Assembly (NCBI GenBank): GCA_009760855.2
Contig: WPIO01000010.1
Coordinates: 8,887,501-8,951,500, forward strand
DNA from: Cristatella mucedo
Lineage: Eukaryota > Bryozoa > Phylactolaemata > Cristatellidae
Direction of reading: 5' to 3'
Length of the DNA: 64,000 nt
Part shown: positions 1 to 13,330 of the stretch, one piece after another
How positions within the stretch are numbered: the stretch's first letter is position 1
Layout of the letters: each line of letters begins with the position of its first letter
The notes under the pieces: generated by a model
The model's database searches: none
Told to the model about the DNA's origin: nothing
What the model saw: the letters and a program-made list of their open reading frames with translations, nothing else
Position numbers and translations under genes: made by a program

Positions 1-179
1 ATAGCGAAGTTTTCTTCTCAGTTTTGTGTAAATAGCGTGTAGTAGAACCCCTCCATATGCACAGCCGAGTCGGTCAATTTTCTGAACATTGAAGAGTACG
101 GTTGCAGTGCGAATAGTGGCCAGCCTCAATGTCGTGGGTGTATCAGCGAGTCTCTGATACTTGCCTTTGCGGCCGGCTG

Positions 180-480
180 CTACTCGATTTGAGCTCTGCT
201 TCTGCAAAGCGTCTGCATGGTAGGATGCAGCCTTAGCAACCATGCGATCAGGCTGCTCGCCGGGCCGAGTTGATAGAAACTGCAGTTAAAACTGAGCGAT
301 AGACACTTCAAGTCAATGTGCTGCTGGATCAGGTCACTGAGTAGTGATGCAATGTGGCAATTGAAGCTTCCACGACAGGCAAATTTAGCTGGTGAGTGTT
401 CGTGCCGATTGCAAGTGTCATATTGCATAGGTAGGAAAACCTGCGAGTCGTGAGCTACAGGAGTCTAGATGGAATTTAAA
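180..480 (-). repeat. Degenerate family 1 LINE (CR1/L2-type) fragment
   Basis: The minus-strand translation resembles the RT C-terminal region of the better-preserved LINE at 21384-22650. Recognisable pieces are 'CHIASLLSDL' against 'CHITPLLADL' and the following 'IDLK' against 'IDFK'. It is short and broken, so it is a relic carried inside the duplicated unit. The same relic recurs at 6818-7060. Confidence 0.6.
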
Positions 481-789
481 AATGTTTGGACCAGCATGGC
501 TTTGATTTAATTGCTAAAACAGTTCCCAATAATTTCAATGGTAAACGGCTGAAAGTAGGCAGACTAGACCGTGGAGGTGGTGCGGTCAACTAAGAAGAAG
601 TCGTTTTAAAACAGGTACCCATATCGAATTCAGCATACACACGATAGATGCCAATTTTAGGGGTTAAAGAAAGCTTGCTTCCATCCCAGTTGCAAATGTC
701 AGTAATATATGCTGCAAACCTCAGCAAAGCGTTTGCAGCATTTTAAAGTGGTTTGATTTAGTTTCTCAATGAGCTCGGAACAGGTGAAT

Positions 790-1017
790 TCATGCTACGG
801 GAGCACTTTTACGGTCATTACCGTGACAATATTGCTCGGTGAGACAAGGAGATCCGCCGGCGAAGCTAGGCTTTCTTCTTAAATCTATGTAAATAATGTA
901 CAGCTGAACCTCTCCAAAAGCATGACCGCCACCAGTAGGAAGATTTTCTATGCATACTGAGGGAGTATGGTAATTAAGAGAATAGTGGCAGCCTCTAGTT
1001 CCAGGGCGTATCCGCAA
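790..1017 (-). other. 75-codon open frame shared by both duplication copies
   Basis: The frame is open at identical length in copy 1 and in copy 2 (7447-7674), with five amino-acid differences. No family is recognised, there is no signal peptide or domain, and it lies in repeat-derived sequence. The conservation probably reflects recent duplication rather than selection. Confidence 0.2.
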
Positions 1018-1730
1018 TTCTATGATGCTTGCCTCTGCTACCGGCTGCTACTCAATTTGAGCTCTGCTTTTGTGCAGCGTCTTCACGGTGGGCGTTAGCC
1101 TTCGTCAAGGGCAGCCGTTTGATGAGGCTGCTGCCGTGGTCGAGTCAATGAAAACTGCTGTTAATCGTGGCAAAACTTGGCTTTTAGCCTTAATCTGTAG
1201 CTGATTAGTACACGACCAGGTGTAGGCTTCGCTTTGCAGATAGATTGCAGTATGACTTTTGTAGAGTTTTCATGGAATTTGGTATGTATCGGCCACACGT
1301 GGCATTGTGTACAATGCATAGTTAGGGCTTCATGCAAGCGACATTTAGCGTCACGTGTGCAATGCTCTGTTAGATCTAGAGATCGGCTGGTAGGAATGTC
1401 TCATCTCAACGTATTTTCTCGAGAAGACCTAAGCATAGTTCTGCAAGTGTCAGACGAATATACTCTTAACACATAGTTGTGGAATATGCAATCTTTTCGT
1501 ACGCTTTGAAAGGCTTACTTTCAGAGTGGAGATCGGATCACATTAGATGACAGTTATTCGTAGGACCTAACTGGTTTATGTTCAATCAATGGGGATTTTT
1601 TCAATACGCAGATGTTAAATGCCATCCGGTGAGCCTTTTCCTATGCCGTACATCCGGTTCACCTGTCCTATGTCCAATACATTTCGCAATTATAAGCACC
1701 ATTTTGCCTATTCAGGTAGCCAGTGACGTC

Positions 1731-1804
1731 CTAAGCGCCTAGAAAGAGATGAAGTTCTCTGATGGCGCTTTATCAAGTACGTTATTATTATTATTATTAT
1801 TATT
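1731..1804 (+). repeat. Minimal LINE/SINE 3' tail insertion
   Basis: The insert carries the family 1 tail (GCGCCTAGAAAGAGAT, then TGGCGCTTTATCAAGTACG) followed by an (ATT)n run. The matching place in copy 2, near 8390, lacks it and reads straight from GTGATGGTCT into AGGTTTTC. It is therefore a very short, 5'-truncated retroinsertion in copy 1, or less likely a precise loss from copy 2. Confidence 0.7.
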
Positions 1805-3080
1805 AGGTTTTCATGTTTATGCAGACGGCATGCCGCTGTATATTTTGCTCCCTCCCTTCAGCACCCCTCATTTCGTATACATCTTTGTAGCTCTTATTAC
1901 TGACATTCACTCTTGGATAACAGAACCCTTGTAAAAAATTAAGGTACCATGCAACTTAATTGGTTGCTACGAGCAAATTGAGTGTCACTCAGAAGCTGGA
2001 AAGCAAAGTCCTCAACATTGGCTCGGCCAGCATATCCCAAAAATGTTTTTTGCACAAAATCTGGATATATTGTTCTTAATCCCTCACCGGATTACCACAT
2101 CAGCTTTACACTCCAGTAGGTCTGCATTTACCTATGATGCTAAATCGAAAGACTTAGGCATCTGTGGAATAGAGACAAAGCCTGAAACATGGCATGAATT
2201 TTTGATCATACAGCCGACAACTACTACCTATGTTGGGCTTGGTAAGAGGCAGCATTTTTTGTATATTCGTAGCAAATTATGCCAGCTAACACATTGGTTA
2301 ACTTACCAAATGCTTAAACAAAATGCTAACTAAACGCATTTTGGCGTTTCAAGCAATTTGGAAAAAGTGATAATTTTTGAGGAAAAAGTTGTATAGCAGC
2401 ATCAGAACATGGGAAAAGTGCTCTCGCATGGAAAGGGTTCCCTCTTATAAAACGTATTTTAGCAAAAGTTTCGGGCACGTTTACACGAATGATCACTGAT
2501 TGAAAACACGGAACTTTGTGCATGCACAGACGTAGTCTAGGTATAGTTTGAGACTTTGGAAGAAATTGGTGATGACGTTTATAATAATGATAAGGATGAC
2601 AAGATATTTGTATAGTACCCTGAGATAGCTAAATCTTCGTAGTGTCTAGAAAGAGATTTAAATTTCTCAGTTTACTATTGCTGCTAAGGAAGCAGTTTGA
2701 GTGAGGTTAAGTGAGAGATAACTAAATTCCACGCTTGATGGAAAAATGCTATTGACACAAAAAAGTACTGCTATGAATGGTGATGAAAAGCGTTTGAAAC
2801 GCCGAAATCTTGCTGATCTGCTTGTGTGCTTAAAAGTGTCAATCACAGTTGCGACATGCAATTTCAATTCAGCACATTCAATTGGCAAACCAGGTGAATT
2901 GAGATATATAATTGAGTCCACATGAATTCCCTAGTTAAATTAATCTGAAAACGATATTGTCCCGTTTTTTATTGCCACTGCTCCATGAACTCATTCCAAC
3001 TTTTTGAACTGTCCCTGGTCAAAGGTTGCTCATTTGCAAAATAGCTTGCTTTGATTCGCTGATCGTTACTAAGGAAAAGT

Positions 3081-4164
3081 ATATTGACCCGTATTTCTTT
3101 GCTACTGCTCCATGAATTCATTCCACTTTTACATATGCAATCTCAGCACACACGAGCATACAAATGGCAATTCACAAAGTTTGACGAGATGCTGTGAGAA
3201 GCACGTGAGTTTAGCTTCTTTTAACGTCAAGAGGCAATGTCTTGACGGCAGTTGGTATTTTCAAGCTTTGGGAGCATATTAAATGAAGAAATAGTCTCCA
3301 ATGTACGTAGATGGTATGGTACAGCTAAATGACTCGAGCGTGAAATGTGGGTGGTACAATGCTAACCCTGACGAGTAAGCATTTTGTATAAATAGTCTGC
3401 AGTGGGCTAAAAGGAACCATAACCCTGAAGCTGCTTATGCAGGCTGATTACGTCGTTGAGAGTAGATATGTAGTTGCATTTCAAGGTTCACGACTATCAG
3501 AGCTACGTGCAAATATTTGCTCCAACTGTAGGTACTCTATTGCACAGGCAAGAAGACCTGTGAGTTGCAAAGGTCTAAACTACATCTCACAAATATTTTC
3601 GGAATATCTTGGCTGTGATATCATTGTCTATGCAGGCCCGAATAATTGCAATGATACTGAGCTGAAAGTGTTCTGAGCAAAGTAATCCGTCATAATGTCA
3701 CAAATAAATGAAGCCGCTTAACTGCTGTATCACTGGCTAAGCAGGCTCATATAACTGATAGGTCACATCGTTGAAATCAGTGTGACTGGACTGGGAAGTT
3801 TATTTAGCGATCTAGTGGGAGATCATTTTGAAACGGGACGCACGGATTGTGTACAGCAGCATAATAAATGCTGGTCAAGCTCGATTAAGTCCTAGGGTTT
3901 CCAATTTCGTAGTAGCATTACGTTTTCCCATAGCTAGTGTCTTAGTTTTTATCGATTTTTAATTTGAGTTAGCTTGCTCGCATCCAAGTTCGTTTTGTCA
4001 CCTAAACTTTGTTCAATCGATTATGTTGTGTTCAATGTGCTAGAAATAGTATTCAGCATAACAGATAGAGATAAAGAGAAGAAGATAAAAGCACGGCTAT
4101 AATTCTTTATCATCTACACACAGTGAAAGCCAAGACTATGGTTACCGATTACATCAGTTAGGGG
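3081..4164. other. Unassigned intergenic sequence
   Basis: AT-rich sequence with no convincing ORF, splice-bounded exon or RNA gene. A short partial repeat of the 2950-3010 segment occurs at 3080-3130 ('CTGCTCCATGAA' repeated). Confidence 0.5.
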
Positions 4165-4352
<188 letters not shown>

Positions 4353-5111
4353 AGAGAATACACCGTGAAAAGAATCACTCGAAGCCTATATCTCTGGGGA
4401 TATCACTTACTTTAGATTCTTCCGCATAGCCAGTGCCCGTTTCAATCAGCGCTTGTAATATGTGACTGGGATAGGACCTAAACAATTGCAGCTTAAATAA
4501 GAAATACCTCGTTGAGAAGGTAGGCTCTGAAGAATGACTTGGTGACCAAACGTCTCCTGCACTGCTGAGAGATTTAGTAGAACTAGAAAGGAGCGAACCT
4601 TGGCCAGCACAATTGAGATGGTCCCCATGCACCTGCAACAATGCCGATTGTGTGATAGGATTTGATAGGTTTTCAGTTTTATACGAATAGCCCGTATCTA
4701 AAATACCCATGACGTGTGTGCAGTCAACGAATAAATGAAAGCAGGCGTGTCTTGTCCAGCAGCACTACATTGACCATCAGGCTGGTTTTAATAGTTGCGA
4801 CACATTCACCTATTTACTGATATTCAACTGACATTGCTCGAACATGAAAGAATGTATGACTGTGCACGGAATAAACGCCGAATACGAAATCAGTAATTAA
4901 ACGTGTGGCTTTAGTGACTCCTAACTATTCTACACAAGCAAAATTATTCTCTCATTTTATTAAATTTGATGAAAAACAAAAACACCTGAAGTTTATAAAG
5001 ATTATGCAATTGAAGCGACAAGCTAATCGAAAGATTTAACTCCTTTTTGCAATGTTTGCAAAGCGTGCCGAACCCATTTTAGGCTGTAAGGTTTTAATAA
5101 TAACAAAACTA

Positions 5112-5190
5112 AATTTGTATTGCTCCCTCAGAGAACTTAATGTATTTCTAAGCACCTCATACTTGCTGCAAAGGAAGCATGATCGAATGG
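5112..5190 (-). repeat. Family 1 LINE 3' tail relic
   Basis: The reverse complement shows the family 1 3' end: TTTGCAGC-type start, degraded GCGCCT, a TTAAGTTCTCTGAGGG-like stretch and an AT-rich tail. Only the terminal part is present. Confidence 0.5.
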
Positions 5191-5424
5191 TTAAGAGAAT
5201 TCGGCAGCAACTATACACCCTTATAGCGTTTGTTGTTGGGAGGCCAGAATGGTTCTTCAGCAATCAACAGTTACTAAGCTTGCGCATACGTGCTCACATG
5301 CTCACACCGAGACTAGTGCACGTTTGCCTGCACAAGCATATCTCGGCACATTTACATGACCATGAGCAAACATGTAAGTGCCTGCATGTGGGAGTGCGAG
5401 TGGGAGATCATGAGCAAGTGAGGG

Positions 5425-5429
5425 CGAGG

Positions 5430-5508
<79 letters not shown>
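5425..5508. repeat. (GA)n microsatellite
   Basis: An uninterrupted GA run with purine-rich, less regular flanks extending to about 5550. It is the second purine tract within 1.4 kb. Confidence 0.95.
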
Positions 5509-5510
<2 letters not shown>

Positions 5511-5519
5511 GGTAGAAAA

Positions 5520-6640
5520 AGAAAGAAAGAGTGAGACAGGAGAGAGAGAGGGAAAGTGAAAAGCTCGAGAAACCACAGGAGTGACATGGCACTCCGGATT
5601 GACAGGCACAACAGTATTCCTATTGTTTTTAAGCAACTAAAAGCGAGCAAAAGCACACGCGAAAGCAAGTGGGTGGCAGCACAATGGCTATACTAGTGGT
5701 GTGGAACAGCAAAAAAATGTTAGATCGACCTCCTTGACTCAGGCTGAGCCAGGCAGCTATGTTTTTAACATCTAATTGGAAGCATTTCCTAAATTCCCGT
5801 CATTCCCTAATGCAAGTATCAGTGCACTGCACTGCAAACTGGCTGGGCCTCAAGCAGCCCGTGAGAGTAAACATGGGTTCATCTGGCTCCACATGCCGAC
5901 GTGCACGGCTCAAGTTCCACAGTCAATCATCACGTGTTCTGCTGAATAAGCTTCAAGCTGCTCGTAGCCGGAAGTGAATGCAGCTGTTGCACATTCCACG
6001 GCCAGGCAGCAGTAGTTTGCTGGCAAGCAATCGACTTGATGTGACCCCCATATGTCACCTAGCCAATACAAGTCGCGTGAACCCATGCAAGTCCAGCTGA
6101 GTTGCTGCTCGAGCCGAACGAGCCAGAAAGCAACCTAAAGGAAATCGCGTGCTTGCTAACAATGCACGTGAAAATTGTCCACTATATATAGATATATATA
6201 GGCTATATATATATATATATATATATATTGATATATATATATATATATATATATAGGCTATGGATACAGATACACGGTTTAGAGGTTTGTCTGGACCTTT
6301 CATAGGTCTTGGGCTTACTAACTATACTATAGCAGCTTTCTCTAGGCGAGCCACAGCTTTAGCTAAGAAAGGCAAGGCGCATTTAAGTTGGTTTTTGTGC
6401 AAGTGCCACGTGTGTCAAATAAACGCCTTTTTTGTAATTCTAGTTGGGCTACTGCAGCCACAGAGATAAGCTACCGTTTGCTTCGAGGAGACGCTGCTTT
6501 AAAAATGTTTCCACCCACTGTCGTGCTTATGCAAGAGTATACAGTTTCCTAATGAGCTTGGAGCAGCGAATTCGCTTAAGGGTACGTTCATTACTGTGAC
6601 GATATAGCTTATTGAGACAGGCAGCTGAAATCTGACTTCA
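5520..6640. other. Unassigned intergenic sequence with a (TA)n tract
   Basis: Contains a (TA)n microsatellite at about 6182-6256, interrupted by TAGGC. A relatively GC-rich stretch at 5750-6130 has no recognisable protein or RNA. Nothing else is supported. Confidence 0.5.
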
Positions 6641-9600
6641 TAGCTAATCTTTCTTCTTAGTTCTGTGTAAATAACGTGCGGTAGAACCCCTGGATATGCA
6701 CAGCCGAGTCGGTCAATTTTCTGAACATTGAAGAGTACGGTTGCAATGCGAATAGTGGCCAGCCTCTAAGTCGTGGGTGTTCAGAGAGTCTGTGATACTT
6801 GCCTTTGCGGCCGGCTGCTACTCGATTTGAGCTCTGCTTCTGCATAGCGTCTGCATGGTAGGCAGCAGCCTTAGCAACCATCCGGTCAGGCTGCTCGCCG
6901 GGCCGAGTTGATGGAAACTGCAGTTAAAACTGAGTGATAGACACTTCAATTCGATATGTTGCTTGATCAGGTCAGTGAGAAGTGATGCAATGTGGCAAGT
7001 GAAGCTTTCACGACAGGCAAATTTTCGCTGGTGAGTGTTTGTGCCGATTCTAAGAGTCATATTGCATAGGTAGGAAAACCTGCGAGTCGTGAGCTACAGG
7101 AGTCTAGATGGAATTTAAAAATTTGTGGACCTGCTTGGCTTTGATATAATTGCTAAAAAAGTTCACAATAATTCAATGGTAAATAGCTGAAAGTAAGCAG
7201 ACTTTACTTTGGAGGTGGTGCGGTAATCTAATTAGAGTTTTAAACAGGCACCCATATCGAATTCAGCATACACAAGATAGATGCCGAGTTTAGGGGTTAA
7301 TGAAAGCTTGCTTCCATCTAAGTTGCAAATTTAAGCAATATAAGCTGCAGACCTCAGCAATTTTTCGGCAGCCTTTTTAAGTTAATGCTTTTAAGTCGGC
7401 AGCCTTTTTAAGATGTAGTTTCTCAATGAGCTCGGAACAGGTGAATTCATGCTACGGGAGCACTTTTACGGTCATTACCGTGACAATATAGTTCGGTGAG
7501 ACAAGGAGATCCGCCGGCGAAGCTAGGCTTTCTTCTTAAATCTATGTAAACAATGTACAGCTGAACCTCTCCAAAAGCATGACCGCCGCCAGTAGGAAGA
7601 TTTTCTATGCATACCGAGAGAGTATGGTAATTGAGAGAATAGTGGCAGCCGCTAGTTCCAGGGCGTATCCGCAATTCTATGATGCTTGCCTCTGCTACCG
7701 GCTGCTACTCAATTTGAGCTCTGCTTTTGTGCAGCGTCTGCACGGTGGGCGTTAGCCTTTGTCAAGGTCAGCCATTTGATGAGGCTGCTGCCGTGGTCGA
7801 GTCAATGAAAACTGCTGTTAATCGTGGCGAAACTTGGCTTTTAGCCTTAATCTGTAGCTGATTAGTACACGACCAGGTTTAGGCTTCGCTTTGCAGATAG
7901 ATTGCAGTATGCCTTTTCTAGTGTTTTCATGGAATTTGGTATATATCAGTAACACGTGGCATTGTGTACAATTCATCGTTAGGGCTTCATGCAAGCGATA
8001 TTTAGCGTCATGTGTGTAATACTCTGTCAGATCTGGAGATCGGCTGGTAGGATTTTCTCATCTCAACGTATTTTCTCGAGAAGACCTAAGCATAGTTCTG
8101 CAAGTGTCAGAAGAATAAACTCTTAACACACAGTTGTGAAATATACAATCTTTTCCTACGCTTTAAAAGGCATACTTTCAGAGTGGCGATCAGATCACAT
8201 TAGATGACAGTTATTCGTAGGACCTAAATGGTTTATGTTCAATCTATAGGGATTGTTATAATACGCAGATGTCAAATGCCATCCGGTGAGCCTTTTAAGT
8301 ATGCCGTACATCCGGTGCACCTGCTTTATGTCCAATTCTTTTCGAAGTCATAAACACCATTTTGCCTATTCAGGTAGCCAGTGATGGTCTAGGTTTTCAT
8401 TTTATGCAGACGGCATATAGCTGTGCACTTCGTTTCTTCTCTTCAGCGCCCTAAATATTTTTTACATTTCGGCAGCTTGTGTTACTAACATTGACACTCG
8501 GGTGGCAGAATCCTTGTAAAAATTTAAGGGACCACGCAACCTAATTGGTAGCTAAGAACAAATTCAGTGTAGTTTAGAAACTGGAAAGCATAGCCTTTAA
8601 CATTGGCTCGGCCATCATATCCCCATTACCTGGATGTTACGTTCCTAACCAATCACCAGATTACCACATGAGCTCTACACTACAGTCTGTCGGCAGTGAC
8701 CTATGACACTGACACGAAAGATTTATGCATCTGTTGAATCAAGACAATGCCTGAAACAAAAATGGCATGATTCAATGATAATACAGCCGAAAACTACTAC
8801 CTATGTTGGGCTTGGTAAGAGGCAGCAGTATTGCTATATTGGTTGCAAATTATGCTTGCTACCACATTGGTGAAATTACCAGTTGCTTAAAGAATGCTAG
8901 CTAAATGTATTTGGCTGTTTCAAGCAGTTCTGAAGCAATGATGATTTTTGAGGACAAATTTGTATAGCAACGTCAGAACATGGCAAAAGAGTACATTTAT
9001 CGAAAAGGGTTTCCCTTAAAAAAATGTCTCTCGGTGGCAGTATCGGGCACGTTTATACGAGTGATCACTGATTGAAAACACGTAATTTCGCACACGCACA
9101 GACGTAGTCCGAGCATTGTTTGAGACTTCGTAAGAAGTTGGTGATGCAGTTAATAATAACGATATGGACGACAAGACATTTGTATAGCAACCTGAGAGAG
9201 CTAAGTATCTCCAGTGTCTAGAAAAAGATTTAGTTTTCTCAGTTTACTATTGGTGCTAAGGAAGCAAGGTGAGTGAGTTTAGGTGAGTGATAACCAAATT
9301 CCATGCCTGATAGAAAAAGCGCTCTAGAAACCGATAAAACTACTATAGGTCTTGGAAAGCATCTGAAACACCAAGATCTTGCCGATCTACTTGTATTTAA
9401 AAGTGTCAATCGTAATTGGGAGATGTAATTTCAATTTGGTTCTTTCATTCGGAAAACCATGCGAGTTGAGATACAGAATATAGTTCATGCGAATGCTTTA
9501 ATTCCTGGTAATCTGAAAACTATGTTGACCCGTTTGCCTTTGCTAATGCTCCATGAACTCATTCCATGTTTACGAGCTATTCCTGGTTTTTATGCTGCTC

Positions 9601-9650
9601 ATTTGAAAAATAGCTTCCTTTAAATCGTTGATTGCTCCTAAGGAAATTCC
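6641..9650. repeat. Direct segmental duplication, copy 2
   Basis: Colinear with 1-3080. Includes the same antisense LINE relic (6818-7060) and the same 75-codon minus-strand frame (7447-7674). It lacks the 74 bp tail insertion of copy 1. The homology fades after AATAGCTT near 9610-9650. Confidence 0.85.
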
Positions 9651-9949
9651 CGACGTAGTCTCTGAGATGCATTTGTGCAGAGGGGAAAACTTAGCACCCA
9701 GTAAAACTTACACGTACGCGTTGTAACGGTGCGAAAGAATAGCGTCGTTGAAAAATTGTTATTTTGTGAAAATCAAGAAGTTACTCAAGATACTTTACAA
9801 AGCATGCTTATTTTGCTTTTTCTTGCGCCTAGTTAGTTAAACAACGTAAATACATTGAGCGTTTGTAACTGCTAATGCTAACCCCTCCAATTGCAATGTT
9901 TTAGTAAAATGCTGTTGAACAGTAGATTACAAAACGCTTAAATATTTAA

Positions 9950-10690
9950 GATTGAATATAGATCCCCGGGGTGAATGGATCTTTTGGGCCAGCACTAAAT
10001 AATAACGACACAGTTTGGCTGTGCTGAAATACAGGAGCCTACTGCCCGTTTGGTCCATACGTCAGTGACATGCCATCTAAACCCGATTGCTCACTCCTTT
10101 CAAGTCTTAGTGAGTATTTCATAAGACAATTATGGTTGGTCAACAACTCTGCATCCAGGCTAGTTTGCAGTGGATATAGCAACGGTCACATAAAACACTT
10201 GTCTTCAACCTGCACCGGCTCCTAGTCAAACTGCTCACCGATTTCAAAGTCTCATCATTCCCATTTGTTACTTTTGTGTATTAGTACTTGCTAAGCATAC
10301 CCATCAGAACTACTTCCTCCATCGGCTTCACATTATACTACCTTCTCTTCGAACTCTTATTTTTTTCTTTTTGTTCGTCTAATCGACCTCAAACCGTTTG
10401 GCGACTGTGCCTTCTGTTCATATGTTCCCAAAGCCTGGAGCTTGCTGCTGACAGAAATTGCAGCAGCCACTACAATTTGACGATATTTAAATCGCGGCCG
10501 TGAGTAACCTATTCTTTTTAGTATTTTTGCTGCTAGTGGGAATTCTCTTTTATGTACTTATGTGGCCAAAATTTTTTGCATGTTCCTGCTAATCGTTTAG
10601 CTTTCAGTCCTGCATTTATAAATAGCCTTGAAAGAGATTCAGTTCTTTTAAGGTGCTCTATCAGTTAAAATTACACGGCTGACCCCACGG
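9950..10690 (+). repeat. Degenerate family 1 LINE, 3' half
   Basis: Plus-strand pieces match the family 1 RT C-terminus: 'CTGCACCGGCTCCTAGTCAA' corresponds to the LHWLPVK region, and 'ATGTTCCCAAAGCCTGGAG' to the YAPKAS region. A decayed tail (CTTGAAAGAGATTCAGTTC) lies at about 10625-10670. It has many stops and is a dead copy. Confidence 0.65.
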
Positions 10691-10844
10691 AACGTGAGTC
10701 AGGAGCTGGTCTTCATCTTGTCACATTTCTAGCAGTGGTGCTCATCTTATAGCTGATCGTGCAAATGATGCATGCGCCCCATGCAGCTACGATTCTCCTG
10801 TCGCTGGCTTCGTTTGGCAGTCCATATTTCAGTTTTCCCAGATT

Positions 10845-11131
10845 GCACGGGTGCTAGTACATGTGAGCGCCTTTTTGTGGAGGCGTGCATTCTCGTGCAT
10901 GCGTGTTCACCAGTCTGCTGCTGCCGCTGCTACTCCGGCAGACTGTGCTGTCTGCTGCAGATACACGAGCCTCGGCTGCCGGTCAAGGTGTGAGCGGCAT
11001 AACGTCGGTCGGCGCGGTCGGCTCCTCTGGTCAGCCAGTCGTGGAAGCAGTTCAACCGCCGACCCTGGCACACGTGAACATGGTGGCAGCGGGCGGCTAT
11101 GATGTGACTGGTGGGATTCCCTTGTCAAAAG
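10845..11131 (+). other. GC-rich, exon-like open segment of unknown identity
   Basis: An open plus-strand frame runs through a Leu-rich stretch (SLLLPLLLRQTVLSAA) into a Gly/Ala/Val-rich segment. It ends at a good donor, AAAAG|GTATGTG, at 11131/11132. Base composition contrasts with the AT-rich surroundings. It has no ATG in frame upstream of the Leu-rich part and is closed by a stop at 10864. It would therefore need a splice acceptor (several CAG candidates lie between 10905 and 10965) or is not coding. It could be an exon of an unseen plus-strand gene, or chance. Confidence 0.2.
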
Positions 11132-11576
11132 GTATGTGTGAAACGATAACCGAATATCCAAGGAAGCGTAGCCCAGCGTTGACGAAGACGGGTCCTCTAC
11201 GGAAGAGCTTCTTTTCCATGAGCAGCGTCAGCTGTCAACAGTTGTCCCATGACTGTGCACGTCTTCATCTGTCACTTCCCTGTATGGGCGTTTTCGTGAC
11301 CGACGCCTCTCGGATTTCGGCCAGTGAAGCTATCTGCCTGCCTAGCACTTGCCTGTCGGTAGAGTATATCCGTGCACCATGCGACTTCATCGCTGCATTG
11401 GTTCCATGGTCTCGGAGTGCAGCTGGCTTGAATGTCAGATAGGCTAGCTGCACTCCTCTCAGCCCATAATGTCGTTGTTCAAGTTGTAAGCTAGAAGCTG
11501 GAACGGTTTTGAATTAGGTTGTCTGGGGATGGCAATCAGTGTGCTTGGTGTGACACTGGGAAGACTTACAATAATA

Positions 11577-12950
11577 TTAATAATGGCAATGTTTTAGGCT
11601 TAATGCTCTAAGAAAACTAAATGTCTTTTTTAAGCAAGTTGCATATGCAGGAAAAAAACTCGTTAAGTGGCCTGTGATAACTTGTGCAATGTCAGCACAA
11701 GCACATGAGCACACGAAGGACAATTCACATGGTTGGAGAAGCTGCTCTGCAGAACAGGTTGGGTTGAGCTCCTTTTTAAATGTCAAGTGAGTCAATGTCA
11801 TGGCGTTACTTGGTAGTGAGTTACAGGCTTTGGGAGCGTACTCAGTGAAGGCATGGTACCCAAAGAATTTGAGGATCGTTAGCAGCAAAACCCAACGATC
11901 CATAAATAAAAACTTGTGTCGCAGAACCTTGAAGTCGACATGCTGCTTGATCGGGTCATTGAGAAGTGGTGCCATATGGCATACGTAGCGTTCACGACAG
12001 ACAAATGTAGCTGGTGAGTGTTTGTGCCGATTGTAAGTGTCATATTGCATAGGTAGGAGAACCTGCGAGTCGCGAGTTACCGGAGTCTAGATGGCATTTC
12101 ACAAATACGTGGACCACATTGGTTTTGATATTATTGCTTAAGCAGTCCCCAATAATTTTAATGGTAAATAGCTGAAAGTAAGCCGACTTGACTTTGGAGG
12201 TGGTGTGGTCATCTAATAAGAGGTCATTTTGAAACAAGCACCCATATTGCATTAAGCATACACACGATAAATGTCGATTTTAGGAGTTAGACTTTCTAAT
12301 TTCTTAGCAGCATTAGGTTTAATTATAATTGGTAATTTGTTTTGTAGTTTAAGAAAGCTAGCTTTGATCTTAGTTGCAAATGTCAGAAATATGCACTGCA
12401 AACCTCAGCAAAGTATCGGCACCATTTTTAAAAGTTGTAAGATGTAGTTTCTTGAAGAGCTCGGAACGGTGAATTCCAGTTAGGGAGCATTTTTACAGTC
12501 ATTACCGTGAGGATGTTGCTCGATGAGATAAGGATATTGACTGGATTAGCTAGGCTTTCTTCTTAAATCTATGCAAATAGTGTACAACAGAACCTCTCCA
12601 AAAGTATGATCCCCCCAAGACAATTTTCTATGCATACTGAGAGAGTATGGTAATTGAGAGAATAGTGGAAGCTGCTAGTTCCAGGACGTATCAACAATTG
12701 CATGATGCTTGCCTTTGCTACCGGCGGCTACTCGATTTTAGCTCTGCTTTTGTGCAGCTTCTGCACGGCGGGTGGCAGCCTTCGTCATGGGCAGCCGTTT
12801 GATGAGGCTGCTGCCGTGGCCGAGTAAATAAATACTGCTGTTAATCGTGGCAAAAATGGCTTTTAGACTTAATCTGAAGCTGATTAGTACAAGACCAGAC
12901 GCAGGCTTTACTTTGCAGCAAGACTGTAGCATGTCTTTTCTAGAGATGCA
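11577..12950 (-). repeat. Family 1 LINE fragment plus third partial copy of the duplicated unit
   Basis: 11577-11935 reads on the minus strand as the C-terminus and 3' end of the family 1 LINE ('YAPKACNSLPS', tail motif near 11600). 11935-12945 then aligns with about 310-1265 of duplication copy 1, more diverged than copies 1 and 2 are from each other. This suggests the duplicated unit itself grew around a minus-strand LINE insertion. Confidence 0.65.
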
Positions 12951-13068
12951 CATACACAAAGATGCAGAGTGACAGCATCCTCACCTGACCTGGCAAGTCA
13001 CGAGCGAATCCATTTATCTTATCTCTTAATCGCTTCAAACGCAATGAAAATCATAATACTAACAATGC

Positions 13069-13233
13069 TTAGCTGATTTAACAGTCTCATCTATATAGCA
13101 GCAGAAGAACCTTTACGGCTATTGCCGCCGCTTGCAATGGACGACAAGAAATTCCTCACTTTTAGACTCAAACCCACGATCTGGGTCTTGAAGAGCAAGC
13201 ACCTTACTTACATACTTGCCCACACTTTCTGAG
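13069..13233 (-). repeat. tRNA-derived SINE, family B
   Basis: The reverse complement carries a tRNA-like head with a box B-like GGGTTTGAGTCT and the family B 3' end (GAGACTGTTAAATCAGCT). The same layout recurs at 23692, 34163, 48380 and 48880. Confidence 0.65.
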
Positions 13234-13330
13234 CACTACTGCTGCATGCTGTATAGGAAATAAAGTGGAAACAAAAATGTTACTGTCACAATATTAAACG
13301 CCAATTTAGTTTGTGACCCGATGTCATTAG

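Larger units (their letters stand above)
1..3080. repeat. Direct segmental duplication, copy 1 (cut by window edge)
   Basis: This segment aligns colinearly with 6641-9650 over its whole length at high identity, with small indels. Its left boundary lies outside the window. It contains antisense decayed LINE reverse transcriptase sequence (about 180-480). It also contains an internal repeat: the block at 1-309 resembles 868-1170. No host gene is visible. One clear difference from copy 2 is an extra insert of about 74 bp at 1731-1804. Confidence 0.85.

Noticed and set aside
10885-11442. 185-codon frame with signal-peptide-like start
   Set aside because: Its apparent start is GTG, not ATG, with no in-frame ATG before the hydrophobic stretch; only kept as a weak exon-like segment.
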